Assembly: GCA_022712075.1 (NCBI GenBank) | Contig: JALAHE010000011.1 | Span: forward strand, 1-20,198 | From: Galactobacter sp. | GTDB lineage: Bacteria > Actinomycetota > Actinomycetes > Actinomycetales > Micrococcaceae | Length of the DNA stretch: 20,198 nt | Reading direction: 5' to 3' | Shown here: positions 7,717 through 14,020 of the stretch, in pieces | How the letters are laid out: the number at the start of each line of letters is the position of its first letter | Position numbering within the stretch: the first letter of the stretch is position 1 | Notes under the pieces: model-generated | Told to the model about the DNA's origin: nothing | The model's database searches: none | The model's input: the letters and a program-made list of their open reading frames with translations, nothing else | Position numbers and translations under genes: made by a program

Positions 7717-7746
7717 TTGGAGCATGCGGCACAATGGGGGTAGAAC
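7717..7746 (+). promoter_or_regulatory. Possible crp core promoter
   Basis: TTGGAG (7717-7722) and TAGAAC (7741-7746) are separated by 18 bases and would start transcription about 20 bases before the crp ATG. The -10 lacks the final T, so this is a weak prediction. The Crp-like site would then sit near position -47. Confidence 0.3.
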
Positions 7747-7773
7747 CACCGACTTTTTCCGAACAGGAGCATC

Positions 7774-8451
7774 ATGGATATCGAGGTCCTGCGGCGTGCG
7801 CCGCTCTTCGCACACCTGAGCGACGAGGCCTTCGCCGTGCTGACCGATGAGCTGACGGAGGTGGACCTCTCCCGCGGTGCGTCCGTCTTCCACGAGGGTG
7901 ATCAGGGCGACCAGCTCTACGTGATCGTCTCCGGCAAGATCAAGCTCGGCCGCACGTCCCCCGACGGTCGCGAGAACCTTCTCGCCGTCCTCGGCCCCGG
8001 CGAACTCTTCGGCGAGATGGCCCTCTTCGACCCGTCTCCGCGCAACGCCACCGCCACCGCCGTCTCCGAGACGCGCCTGGCCGGCCTGCGCCACGAGAAC
8101 CTGCGCAAGGCCATCCAGGCCAGCCCGGACGTCTCCCTGCAGCTGCTGCAGGCCCTCGCCCGCCGCCTGCGCCGCACCAACGACTCGCTCGCCGACCTCG
8201 TCTTCTCCGACGTTCCCGGCCGCGTCGCCAAGGCACTCCTTGACCTGGCCGACCGCTTCGGTCGCCCCACCACCGACGGCATCCTGGTGGCCCACGAGCT
8301 CACCCAGGAGGAGCTGGCCCAGCTCGTCGGTGCCTCCCGCGAGACCGTGAACAAGGCCCTGGCCGAGTTCGTGCAGCGCGGGTGGCTGCGCCTCGAGGCC
8401 CGCGCCGTGGTCATTCTGGACCTGCAGCGCCTGCGCCAGCGCTCGCGCTGA
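7774..8451 (+). CDS. crp: Crp/Fnr-family transcriptional regulator (Crp/GlxR, cAMP-responsive)
   Basis: A 225-residue regulator, the normal length for GlxR/Crp (Rv3676 orthologues). Residues 10-115 form the cyclic-nucleotide-binding domain. The phosphate-binding cassette GELFGEMALFDPSPRNATATA begins at residue 76; its Arg90 and the following Thr fit true cAMP binding. The dimerisation helix follows, then a winged helix-turn-helix with recognition segment LTQEELAQLVGASRETVNKA (176-195). The family controls carbon, acetate and respiratory genes. ATG 7774 has CAGGAG four bases upstream. A Crp-like 16-mer upstream suggests self-control, and another lies before acs in this window. It ends at a strong hairpin terminator. 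The crp/marP/nth association is conserved in Actinobacteria. Confidence 0.95.
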   Translation: MDIEVLRRAPLFAHLSDEAFAVLTDELTEVDLSRGASVFHEGDQGDQLYVIVSGKIKLGRTSPDGRENLLAVLGPGELFGEMALFDPSPRNATATAVSETRLAGLRHENLRKAIQASPDVSLQLLQALARRLRRTNDSLADLVFSDVPGRVAKALLDLADRFGRPTTDGILVAHELTQEELAQLVGASRETVNKALAEFVQRGWLRLEARAVVILDLQRLRQRSR

Positions 8452-8464
8452 CCCCACCCACACA

Positions 8465-8507
8465 CGAAGGAGGGCGGCACCCGGGTTCCGGGTGCCGCCC
8501 TCCTTCG
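8465..8507. terminator. Strong hairpin terminator between crp and the convergent NUDIX gene
   Basis: A perfect 20-bp stem (8465-8484 with 8488-8507) closes on a GTT loop, 13 bases after the crp stop. The stem foot ends in TCCTTC/GAAGGA. It could work in both directions. Confidence 0.8.
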
Positions 8508-8553
8508 CGTGCGTCGTCGCGCGTTCTCGGTGCCCGACGGCGGGTGGTGACCT

Positions 8554-8570
8554 GGGTGCCTCCGGCACCC
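8554..8570. repeat. GGGTGCC-TCC-GGCACCC hairpin (second copy at 19357)
   Basis: A 7-bp stem with a 3-base loop in the noncoding gap 17 bases past the NUDIX stop (minus strand). It could help terminate that operon. The identical 17 bases recur at 19357-19373 inside a coding region. Confidence 0.5.
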
Positions 8571-8586
8571 CTGGGCGGGTGGGCGC

Positions 8587-9555
8587 CTAGCGCCCGCGTG
8601 CCACGGCGCTGCCCTCGGCTGCGTCGACGGTGGTGACGTCCAGAAGCAGGTGATCCTCGACCTCGACCAGCTCGGGCTGGAAGGCCTGGATGTGACGCTT
8701 GGATGAAAGGTAGGCCACGCAGCCGCGCGTGCGGCGCAGCTTCTCGAGCATCACCTGGGTGGCGGGCGTCGAGAGCTCGGAGAGCGGCTGCCCCACCGTG
8801 TCGGGCTGGCCGATCTCGTCGCCGAGCGCCTCGGACTCCGGGCGGGCGCCGTCCTCCTTGGCGGAGACCCAGCGACCCCAGCGATCCTTGCCCTTCAGGG
8901 GCGAGACCTCTTGGCCGGCCGGGGCGGCCGCGGCGAAGTAGTACGTGTCGAAGCGGCGCAGCTCGTAGTCGGGCGAGATCCAGTGGCCCACGGGGCGCAG
9001 CAGATCGGTGCGCACGCCCCAGCCGCGGCGCTGCAGGAACTCGGCGAAGGTGAACTCGGCCGAGGCGAGCGCTTGGCGCGCGCGCATCCAGTCCTCGCCC
9101 TGGTTGTCCTCGATGAGCGAGAGCGGGTCGGGGCCGGCCAGCAGCACGCCGGTCTCCTCGAAGAGCTCGCGGATCGCGGCGAGGACGTGGCGGCGGGCCA
9201 GCATGTGGTCGTTGATGCCGAGCACGGAGGCCCACTTGGCCGGCGTGGGGCCGTACCAGGGCAGCTGCGCGTCGTCGTCCACGGAGCAGGAACCGCCGGC
9301 GAAGGAGATCATGCCGAGCGGCGACTCCGGGCCGCGCAGGCCAAGCCAGGCGCGGACGCCGTCGGGTGCGTCGCGGACCAGCAGCACGGAGCTCGCCTCG
9401 CGCGCGCGGCGCGGCGTGCGGGCGCCCAACTGCAGCCACGTGCGCGCGGCGTCCAGGCGGGAGGCCGGCACGGGGAAGAGCCTGCGCAGGACTCCCGTGG
9501 CCGGGGGCTCGGAGGAGACGGCACAGACGGGTGCTGATGGGGACGCCCCGGGCAC
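8587..9555 (-). CDS. NUDIX hydrolase (NUDT19-like, interrupted Nudix box)
   Basis: About 322 residues if the GTG at 9555 is the start. The frame is open further upstream, but those residues overlap ridA in another frame and look like noise. An in-frame TTG at 9606 would overlap the ridA end. The Nudix box is split: FAGG (85-88) is separated by about 26 extra residues from the catalytic helix RELFEETG (129-136), as in the NUDT19 group, where an insertion interrupts the box. The substrate is unknown; NUDT19 relatives act on CoA species. It follows ridA on the same strand with about 30 bases between, so it is probably the third gene of a DUF4177-ridA-NUDIX operon. Mycobacteria have a metallo-beta-lactamase-fold gene (Rv3677c) at the corresponding place beside ridA. 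Confidence 0.82.
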   Translation of the reverse strand: MPGASPSAPVCAVSSEPPATGVLRRLFPVPASRLDAARTWLQLGARTPRRAREASSVLLVRDAPDGVRAWLGLRGPESPLGMISFAGGSCSVDDDAQLPWYGPTPAKWASVLGINDHMLARRHVLAAIRELFEETGVLLAGPDPLSLIEDNQGEDWMRARQALASAEFTFAEFLQRRGWGVRTDLLRPVGHWISPDYELRRFDTYYFAAAAPAGQEVSPLKGKDRWGRWVSAKEDGARPESEALGDEIGQPDTVGQPLSELSTPATQVMLEKLRRTRGCVAYLSSKRHIQAFQPELVEVEDHLLLDVTTVDAAEGSAVARGR

Positions 9556-9586
9556 GGCCCGGAACGTCCCCGTCAGCGGGTGTTGC

Positions 9587-10078
9587 TCAGGCGTAGGCGA
9601 CGACAAGTTCCACTTCCACGGGAGCGTCGATCGGCAGCACGGCGACGCCCACGGCGGAGCGGGCGTGTGCGCCGGCCTCGCCGAAGACCTCGGCGAGCAG
9701 CTCGGAGGCGCCGTTGATGACGCCGGGCTGGCCGGTGAAGGACGGATCGGAGGCAACGAAGCCCACGACCTTGACCACGCGCGTGACGCGGTCGAGGGAA
9801 CCGATCTGGGCCTTGACGGCGGCGAGGCCGTTGATGGCGCTGATGCGGGCGAGGGCCTTGGCGTCCTCGGCGCTCACCTCGGCGCCGACCTTGCCGACAC
9901 CCTGGAGCTCGCCGGCCACCGTGGGCAGCTGGCCCGAGGTGTAGACGAGGCCCTCGTGGGCCAGCGCGGGGACGTAGGCGGCCAGCGGCGCGGCCACGGC
10001 GGGAAGCTCGATGCCGAGCTCCGCGAGGCGGGCGTCGATGCGGCCGGGCGCGGCGTCGGAAGTCGCGTTCACAGACAT
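9587..10078 (-). CDS. RidA family protein (YjgF/YER057c/UK114)
   Basis: A 163-residue protein of the RidA fold. The core VYTSGQLPTVAGEL (45-58) and HARSAVGVAVLP (138-149) contain the conserved arginine (Arg140) that in true RidA binds the carboxylate of 2-aminoacrylate-type enamines. The sequence is longer than E. coli RidA and resembles the actinobacterial Rv3678c group, whose substrate is not established. Imine/enamine deaminase activity is therefore possible but not assured. ATG 10078 is preceded by AGAGG about ten bases upstream. It lies 14 bases after the DUF4177-like gene, so the two are almost surely cotranscribed, as in mycobacteria (Rv3678A-Rv3678c). Confidence 0.9.
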   Translation of the reverse strand: MSVNATSDAAPGRIDARLAELGIELPAVAAPLAAYVPALAHEGLVYTSGQLPTVAGELQGVGKVGAEVSAEDAKALARISAINGLAAVKAQIGSLDRVTRVVKVVGFVASDPSFTGQPGVINGASELLAEVFGEAGAHARSAVGVAVLPIDAPVEVELVVAYA

Positions 10079-10092
10079 CTAGTAGAAACCTC

Positions 10093-10302
10093 TCAGAGTG
10101 AGTCGTTCAGGGGGCGCTTGAAGTACGCCACCAGGTTGACGGACGGAGCCTGGATCATCTCGTTCCCGACCGTGGCGGCGGGGCCAGCGGCGGGCATGGC
10201 GAGGACGTTGACGAGCTCCCAGCCGTCGCGCCCCCAGTTGTCCAGGATCTGCTTGGTCGCGTGCACCATGAGCGGCACGGTTGCGTATTCCCACGTGGTC
10301 AT
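10093..10302 (-). CDS. Small DUF4177-like protein
   Basis: A 69-residue protein starting MTTWEYATVPLM, with the typical small-domain core ILDNWGRDGWELVNVL and the C-terminal strand VNLVAYFKRP. This fits the DUF4177 type found next to ridA in many Actinobacteria. Function is unknown. The frame is open upstream to 10479, but that part lies opposite the PBP N-terminus and is shadow sequence. A TACGCT box (TANNNT) on the minus strand lies exactly 7 bases before this ATG with no Shine-Dalgarno, which supports this start and predicts a leaderless transcript. It is the first gene of the ridA/NUDIX operon. Confidence 0.8.
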   Translation of the reverse strand: MTTWEYATVPLMVHATKQILDNWGRDGWELVNVLAMPAAGPAATVGNEMIQAPSVNLVAYFKRPLNDSL

Positions 10303-10309
10303 GAGGTTC

Positions 10310-10315
10310 AGCGTA
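10310..10315 (-). promoter_or_regulatory. -10 box of the DUF4177-ridA operon (leaderless)
   Basis: TACGCT on the minus strand (plus strand AGCGTA) is followed by 7 bases and then ATG. The spacing places transcription start at or next to the start codon. It overlaps the divergent PBP promoter region. Confidence 0.5.
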
Positions 10316-10326
10316 TCGCCTGCTTG

Positions 10327-10332
10327 TATCCT
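10327..10332 (+). promoter_or_regulatory. -10 box of the PBP gene (leaderless)
   Basis: TATCCT is followed by 7 bases (GGAAGGC) and the PBP ATG at 10340. GGAAGG is only one base from the ATG, too close to act as a Shine-Dalgarno, which fits a leaderless mRNA. Confidence 0.55.
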
Positions 10333-10339
10333 GGAAGGC

Positions 10340-12793
10340 ATGGCCGAGCGAACATCGCCCCTCATCAACACCGCCACCACCCTCGGGAAGGTTGTTGCCT
10401 TCTTCCTGGGCAGTGCGGTGGCTGGCGCCCTCGTGGCGGGAACCATGGTCCCCCTCGCGGTCGGGGCAAGCAAGGCCACCGAGGTGGCGGCTGGTGCTTA
10501 CGACTCGATCGAGATCCCCGCCCAGAACGCGGCGATCGCGCAGCCCTCCGTGCTGCTCGACCGCGACGGCAACCAGCTGGCCAAGTTCTACGTGCAGAAC
10601 CGCAAAAACGTCTCGCTCAAGAACATCTCCCCGTGGCTGCAGAAGGCCATCGTCTCCATCGAGGACGAGCGCTTCTACGAGCACGGCGGCGTTGACGCCC
10701 GCGGCATCGCCCGTGCGCTGGTCTCCAACCTCTCCGGCGGCGCGCAGCAGGGTGCCTCGACCATCACCCAGCAGTACGTCGCGAACCTCAACGTGAACAA
10801 CCAGCAGGCCGAGGGGCGTTCTGAAGACGACATCGCCCGTAACGGCAACAAGGACATCGCCGACAAGGTCAAGGAGATCAAGTGGGCGAATGAGATCGAG
10901 ACCAAGATGTCCAAGGATCAGATCCTTGAGGGCTATCTGAACCTCGTCCCCTTCGCCGGCGCCACGTACGGCGCTGAGGCCGCCTCCCAGCGCTGGTTCT
11001 CCAAGTCCGCCAAGGACCTCACGATCGCCGAGTCGGCGCTGCTGGCCGGCATGGTCCAGCGCCCCACGCGCTTCAACCCGGAGAACAACCCGAAGGCCTC
11101 GCTGCAGCGCCGCAACATCGTGCTCGGCGCCATGCTCAAGACGGGTGCCATCACCAAGGCCGAGTACAACAAGGCCGTCAAGGAAAAGATCACGCTGAAC
11201 CCGTCCGAGGAGACCTCGGGCTGCTCTGCGGCCGGCAGCGCCGCCTACTTCTGCAGCTACGTGTTCCAGCAGATCAGCAACGACCCGGCCTTCGGCAAGA
11301 CGGTCCAGGCGCGCCAGACGCTGCTGTACAACGGCGGCCTGACGATCAAGACCTCGCTGGATCCCAAGCTGCAGGCCGAGGCGGCCAAGCAGGTCGTGGC
11401 CTCCATCAAGGCCGGCGATTCCGGCGGCTTCGGCGCCTCGCTCATCTCGCGCAGCAACACCACGGGCGAGATCCTGGCGATGGCCCAGAACACCAAGTTC
11501 GGCACGGAGAAGAACAAGAACCTCTACACCGAGCTGAACTTCAACACGAACTCCTACCAGGGCGGCTCCACGGCCAAGCCTTGGACGGCCATCGCCTGGC
11601 TCGAGGCCGGGCACAGCATGGGCGAGAGCGTCGACGGCACCAAGCAGAACTACGACGGCGCGTGGAAGGCCAGCTGCCTCGAGGGCGGCTACACCTACCC
11701 CGGACCGTGGAAGGTGCGCAACGCCTCCGGCGGCACCGCCAACCGCATGAGCGCCTCCGGCGGCTTGTACTGGTCCATCAACACCGCCACCGCCGCCGAG
11801 GCCTACAAGCTTGACCTCTGCGACATCTTCGACGTTCCGGATCGCCTGGGCCTCCTTGACGGGCAGACCCGCCTCGTGACCAAGAAGGACCCCGACACGG
11901 GCCTGGCCGTCCGCGACAAGAACGGCAAGGTCACCTACGTCTCCGAGCCGGTGACCGTGAAGACCATGGCCGAGGCGCCCTCGAACATCCTGGGCTCCCA
12001 GGTGGTCTCGCCGCTGGCGCAGGCCAAGGCGTTCGGTGCCTTCGGCAACGAGGGCTCGCTGTGCGAGACCGTCTCGATCCTGTCGGTGAAGACCGCCAAG
12101 GGCAAGGAGATGGACATCCCCAAGACCACCTGCGAGCAGGTGATCGAGTCCGACGTCGTCGCCAAGCTCAACGCGACCCTCACGCAGATCGCCAAGGTCC
12201 GCGTGGGCAAGTACCAGATCCCCGCCTCGGTGGGCGGCAAGACCGGTACCAACAACAACGCGACGTCCACGTGGTTCGCCGGCTACTCGTCCGGCATCAC
12301 GACCGTCTCTTGGGTTGGCCGCAAGGATGGCAAGACCGACCTCGTCAAGGGCATCAACAACGGCGGCGTCATCGACGGGCAGGCCCGCTACGGCGGCGAC
12401 TCCTCGGCCTACGCCGGCCCGCTGTGGCGCAACTACATGAAGAACATCGTTACGGAGTACCCGCACGAGAAGATCCCGACCTCCGGCCCGTTCATCCCGT
12501 CCTACAAGGGCGGCGGCTACTCCACGGGTGGCACGGGGACCGGAACGGGCACCGGGACGGGCACGGGCACGGGCTCGAACGGCGACACCAAGAGCAGCGC
12601 CGCCTCGACGGACGGCGCCGCGAGCAACACCGGCGGCGCAGCGAACTCCAGCGAGGCCCCGCAGTCGAGCAAGGCCGCCGAGCCGAGCAAGACGTCAACC
12701 CCGGAGAAGACGAAGACCCCGGAGAAGACCAAGGAGCCGGTCAAGACCAAGACCCCGGAGAAGACCAAGACGCCCGAGAAGACCAACGGCTGA
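10340..12793 (+). CDS. Bifunctional class A penicillin-binding protein (transglycosylase/transpeptidase, PonA2-like)
   Basis: An 817-residue peptidoglycan synthase. After a short cytosolic N-terminus there is one membrane anchor (about residues 17-42). The GT51 transglycosylase follows, with SIEDERFYEHGG (catalytic Glu108) and GASTITQQ (138-145). The transpeptidase carries S410-T-A-K413 (SxxK, acyl-serine), S479-I-N481 (SxN) and K634-T-G636 (KTG). No PASTA domain is visible. The tail is low complexity: a Thr-Gly run (about 728-745), a Ser/Ala-rich part, then Pro-Glu-Lys-Thr repeats (about 786-817), probably a wall-spanning or wall-binding extension. The frame is open far upstream, but ATG 10340 follows a -10 box and begins the conserved protein. 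The metallophosphoesterase gene follows after 2 bases, the same pair as Rv3682-Rv3683. Confidence 0.95.
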   Translation: MAERTSPLINTATTLGKVVAFFLGSAVAGALVAGTMVPLAVGASKATEVAAGAYDSIEIPAQNAAIAQPSVLLDRDGNQLAKFYVQNRKNVSLKNISPWLQKAIVSIEDERFYEHGGVDARGIARALVSNLSGGAQQGASTITQQYVANLNVNNQQAEGRSEDDIARNGNKDIADKVKEIKWANEIETKMSKDQILEGYLNLVPFAGATYGAEAASQRWFSKSAKDLTIAESALLAGMVQRPTRFNPENNPKASLQRRNIVLGAMLKTGAITKAEYNKAVKEKITLNPSEETSGCSAAGSAAYFCSYVFQQISNDPAFGKTVQARQTLLYNGGLTIKTSLDPKLQAEAAKQVVASIKAGDSGGFGASLISRSNTTGEILAMAQNTKFGTEKNKNLYTELNFNTNSYQGGSTAKPWTAIAWLEAGHSMGESVDGTKQNYDGAWKASCLEGGYTYPGPWKVRNASGGTANRMSASGGLYWSINTATAAEAYKLDLCDIFDVPDRLGLLDGQTRLVTKKDPDTGLAVRDKNGKVTYVSEPVTVKTMAEAPSNILGSQVVSPLAQAKAFGAFGNEGSLCETVSILSVKTAKGKEMDIPKTTCEQVIESDVVAKLNATLTQIAKVRVGKYQIPASVGGKTGTNNNATSTWFAGYSSGITTVSWVGRKDGKTDLVKGINNGGVIDGQARYGGDSSAYAGPLWRNYMKNIVTEYPHEKIPTSGPFIPSYKGGGYSTGGTGTGTGTGTGTGTGSNGDTKSSAASTDGAASNTGGAANSSEAPQSSKAAEPSKTSTPEKTKTPEKTKEPVKTKTPEKTKTPEKTNG
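12528..12573 (+). repeat. Hexanucleotide repeat encoding a Thr-Gly run in the PBP tail
   Basis: Variants of GGCACG/GGGACG occur about seven to eight times in tandem and encode alternating Gly-Thr. Such in-frame units can change in number by slippage without breaking the frame. Confidence 0.65.
12697..12790 (+). repeat. Repeat encoding Pro-Glu-Lys-Thr units at the PBP C-terminus
   Basis: ACCCCGGAGAAGACCAAG-like units recur about five times, giving TPEKTK repeats with one EPVKTK variant. The resulting tail is strongly basic and proline-rich. Confidence 0.65.
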
Positions 12794-12795
12794 CC

Positions 12796-13743
12796 GTGGC
12801 TTCTCTGCAACGTGGCCTCGGCCGCGTCGGTGCCCTCGCGGGCGCCGGCGCGGCCTTCGCCGTCGGGGCCGCGGCGGCGGCGAACGTCGGCACGCGCGAC
12901 TTCACGGTGCGCGAGGAAACCTTGGACATCCTGCCGCCCGGGCAGCCCGAGCTACGGGTGCTTCACCTCTCCGATCTGCACTTCGTGCCCGGACAGTCCG
13001 CCAAGACCATGTTCGTCCGCGAGCTAGCGCAGCTGCGCCCAGATCTGGTGGTCAACACGGGCGATAACCTCAGCCACCAGCACGGCATCGACCCGCTCCT
13101 GCACGCCCTCGAGCCGCTCATGGCCTTCCCCGGCGTCTTTGTGCCCGGCTCCAATTGCTACTTCGCCCCGCGCCCGCGCAAGCCCTGGGCCTACCTCGGC
13201 CGCAACAAGGACACCTCGGCCACGCTGCGCCACCGCGCGCAGGACGAGCTCGACTGGCGCCGCATGCACCGCGAGTTTGCTCTGGCCGGCTGGCAGGACG
13301 CGAGCAACCGCGCCTTCTCCATGCCGCTCGGGGGCCTGCGCCTCGACGTCAGCGGGGTCGACGATCCGCATCTGCACCGCGACCGCTTCGCGTCCTGGCC
13401 CGTTGGCTCGGCGTCCGCCGCCGAGGCCCCGCACCTTCGCCTGGCCCTGACCCACGCTCCCTACCGCGACGTCCTCGACCTCTTTGCCGCCTCGGGTGCC
13501 GAGCTAATCCTGGCCGGGCACACGCACGGCGGGCAGCTGCGCGTGCCGCGCTACGGCGCGCTCGTGTCCAATTGCGACCTCCCCACGGGGCTCGCCGCGG
13601 GGCTTGGCTTCTGGAGCGCGCGCGGGAACCGCGTGCCGGTGAACGTCTCGGCCGGCCTCGGAGCCTCCCGCATGGTCCCGTTCCGGGTGGCCTGCCGCCC
13701 CGAGGCGATCCTGCTGACGCTGCGCCCGCGCGCCTCGCGCTAA
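12796..13743 (+). CDS. Membrane-anchored metallophosphoesterase (calcineurin-like)
   Basis: A 315-residue protein starting at GTG 12796, two bases after the PBP stop, so translationally coupled. An N-terminal Gly/Ala-rich hydrophobic segment (about residues 8-31) is a membrane anchor or uncleaved signal. Metallophosphoesterase motifs follow: SDLH (Asp60, His62), TGDN (Asp90), GSNCY (118-122), THAPY, and GHTHGG near the C-terminus. Together these form a two-metal site. The usual GNH[D/E] motif is altered to GSNC; related actinobacterial proteins generally have GSND as far as I recall, so Cys121 is unusual. YkuE/Rv3683-type proteins act at the membrane, but the physiological substrate is not known. 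The pairing with the PBP suggests a role in envelope metabolism. Downstream lies the repeat motif at 13757. Confidence 0.88.
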   Translation: MASLQRGLGRVGALAGAGAAFAVGAAAAANVGTRDFTVREETLDILPPGQPELRVLHLSDLHFVPGQSAKTMFVRELAQLRPDLVVNTGDNLSHQHGIDPLLHALEPLMAFPGVFVPGSNCYFAPRPRKPWAYLGRNKDTSATLRHRAQDELDWRRMHREFALAGWQDASNRAFSMPLGGLRLDVSGVDDPHLHRDRFASWPVGSASAAEAPHLRLALTHAPYRDVLDLFAASGAELILAGHTHGGQLRVPRYGALVSNCDLPTGLAAGLGFWSARGNRVPVNVSAGLGASRMVPFRVACRPEAILLTLRPRASR

Positions 13744-13756
13744 GCGGCGCCCTCCC

Positions 13757-13768
13757 TGCCCGACGGCG
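13757..13768 (+). repeat. Copy of the intergenic motif TGCCCGACGGCG
   Basis: It is located 14 bases after the metallophosphoesterase stop. Together with the following bases it can fold as GCCCG-ACGGCG-CGGGC, so it may contribute to termination. Other copies are at 8531, 15285 and 15312, with a variant at 19422. Confidence 0.5.
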
Positions 13769-13823
13769 CGGGCCCGAGTTTTCGCCTTCTGGTCCGGCAC
13801 GGCGCGGGGCCGGGTTCCGGTTC

Positions 13824-13837
13824 GACCCGAACGGGTC
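13824..13837. other. Palindrome in the gap between the metallophosphoesterase and XRE genes
   Basis: GACCCGAACGGGTC is a perfect 14-base palindrome inside the 277-base gap 13744-14020. It may be a weak terminator stem or an operator. I see no ORF in this gap. Confidence 0.35.
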
Positions 13838-13909
13838 AGCCCGGAGACGCCGCGGCGTGTGCCCCAAGGTGGTGCTCTGGGGTTGAGAACATGGGGGATC
13901 CTCCTAGGT

Positions 13910-13946
13910 GACACTGTGACGAATGACAGTGTTAGTCAACAGTGTC
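13910..13946. promoter_or_regulatory. Operator-like cluster of ACAGTGT/ACACTGT repeats upstream of the XRE regulator
   Basis: GACACTGT (13910-13917) is the exact reverse complement of ACAGTGTC (13939-13946). A third half-site, ACAGTGT, is at 13926-13932. The cluster ends 74 bases before the XRE start. Three half-sites in 37 bases suggest a regulator-binding region, perhaps for autoregulation. A CGTCAA direct repeat (13957-13962, 13965-13970) follows. Confidence 0.5.
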
Positions 13947-14020
13947 GTGAGAAGTTCGTCAAGACGTCAAAGGTGTGACAGGATCGCCACAGAGTTGACA
14001 CAAACGCGCAGGGGGAGCAC

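Noticed and set aside
9008..10339. Upstream in-frame extension of the PBP (444 extra codons)
   Set aside because: It overlaps the well-supported NUDIX, ridA and DUF4177 genes on the other strand. The PBP ATG at 10340 has its own -10 box.
12528..12790. Tandem repeats as a CRISPR array
   Set aside because: The repeats are short, contiguous and in frame within the PBP gene. There are no spacers.
13974..13991. TGTGA...CCACA as a third Crp site before the XRE gene
   Set aside because: The right half does not align at the required 6-base spacing; three of its five positions fail.
13995..14000. Perfect TTGACA as -35 of the XRE gene
   Set aside because: A -10 at normal spacing would fall on the start codon itself (about 14018-14023), and no TANNNT is there. 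It is probably chance.
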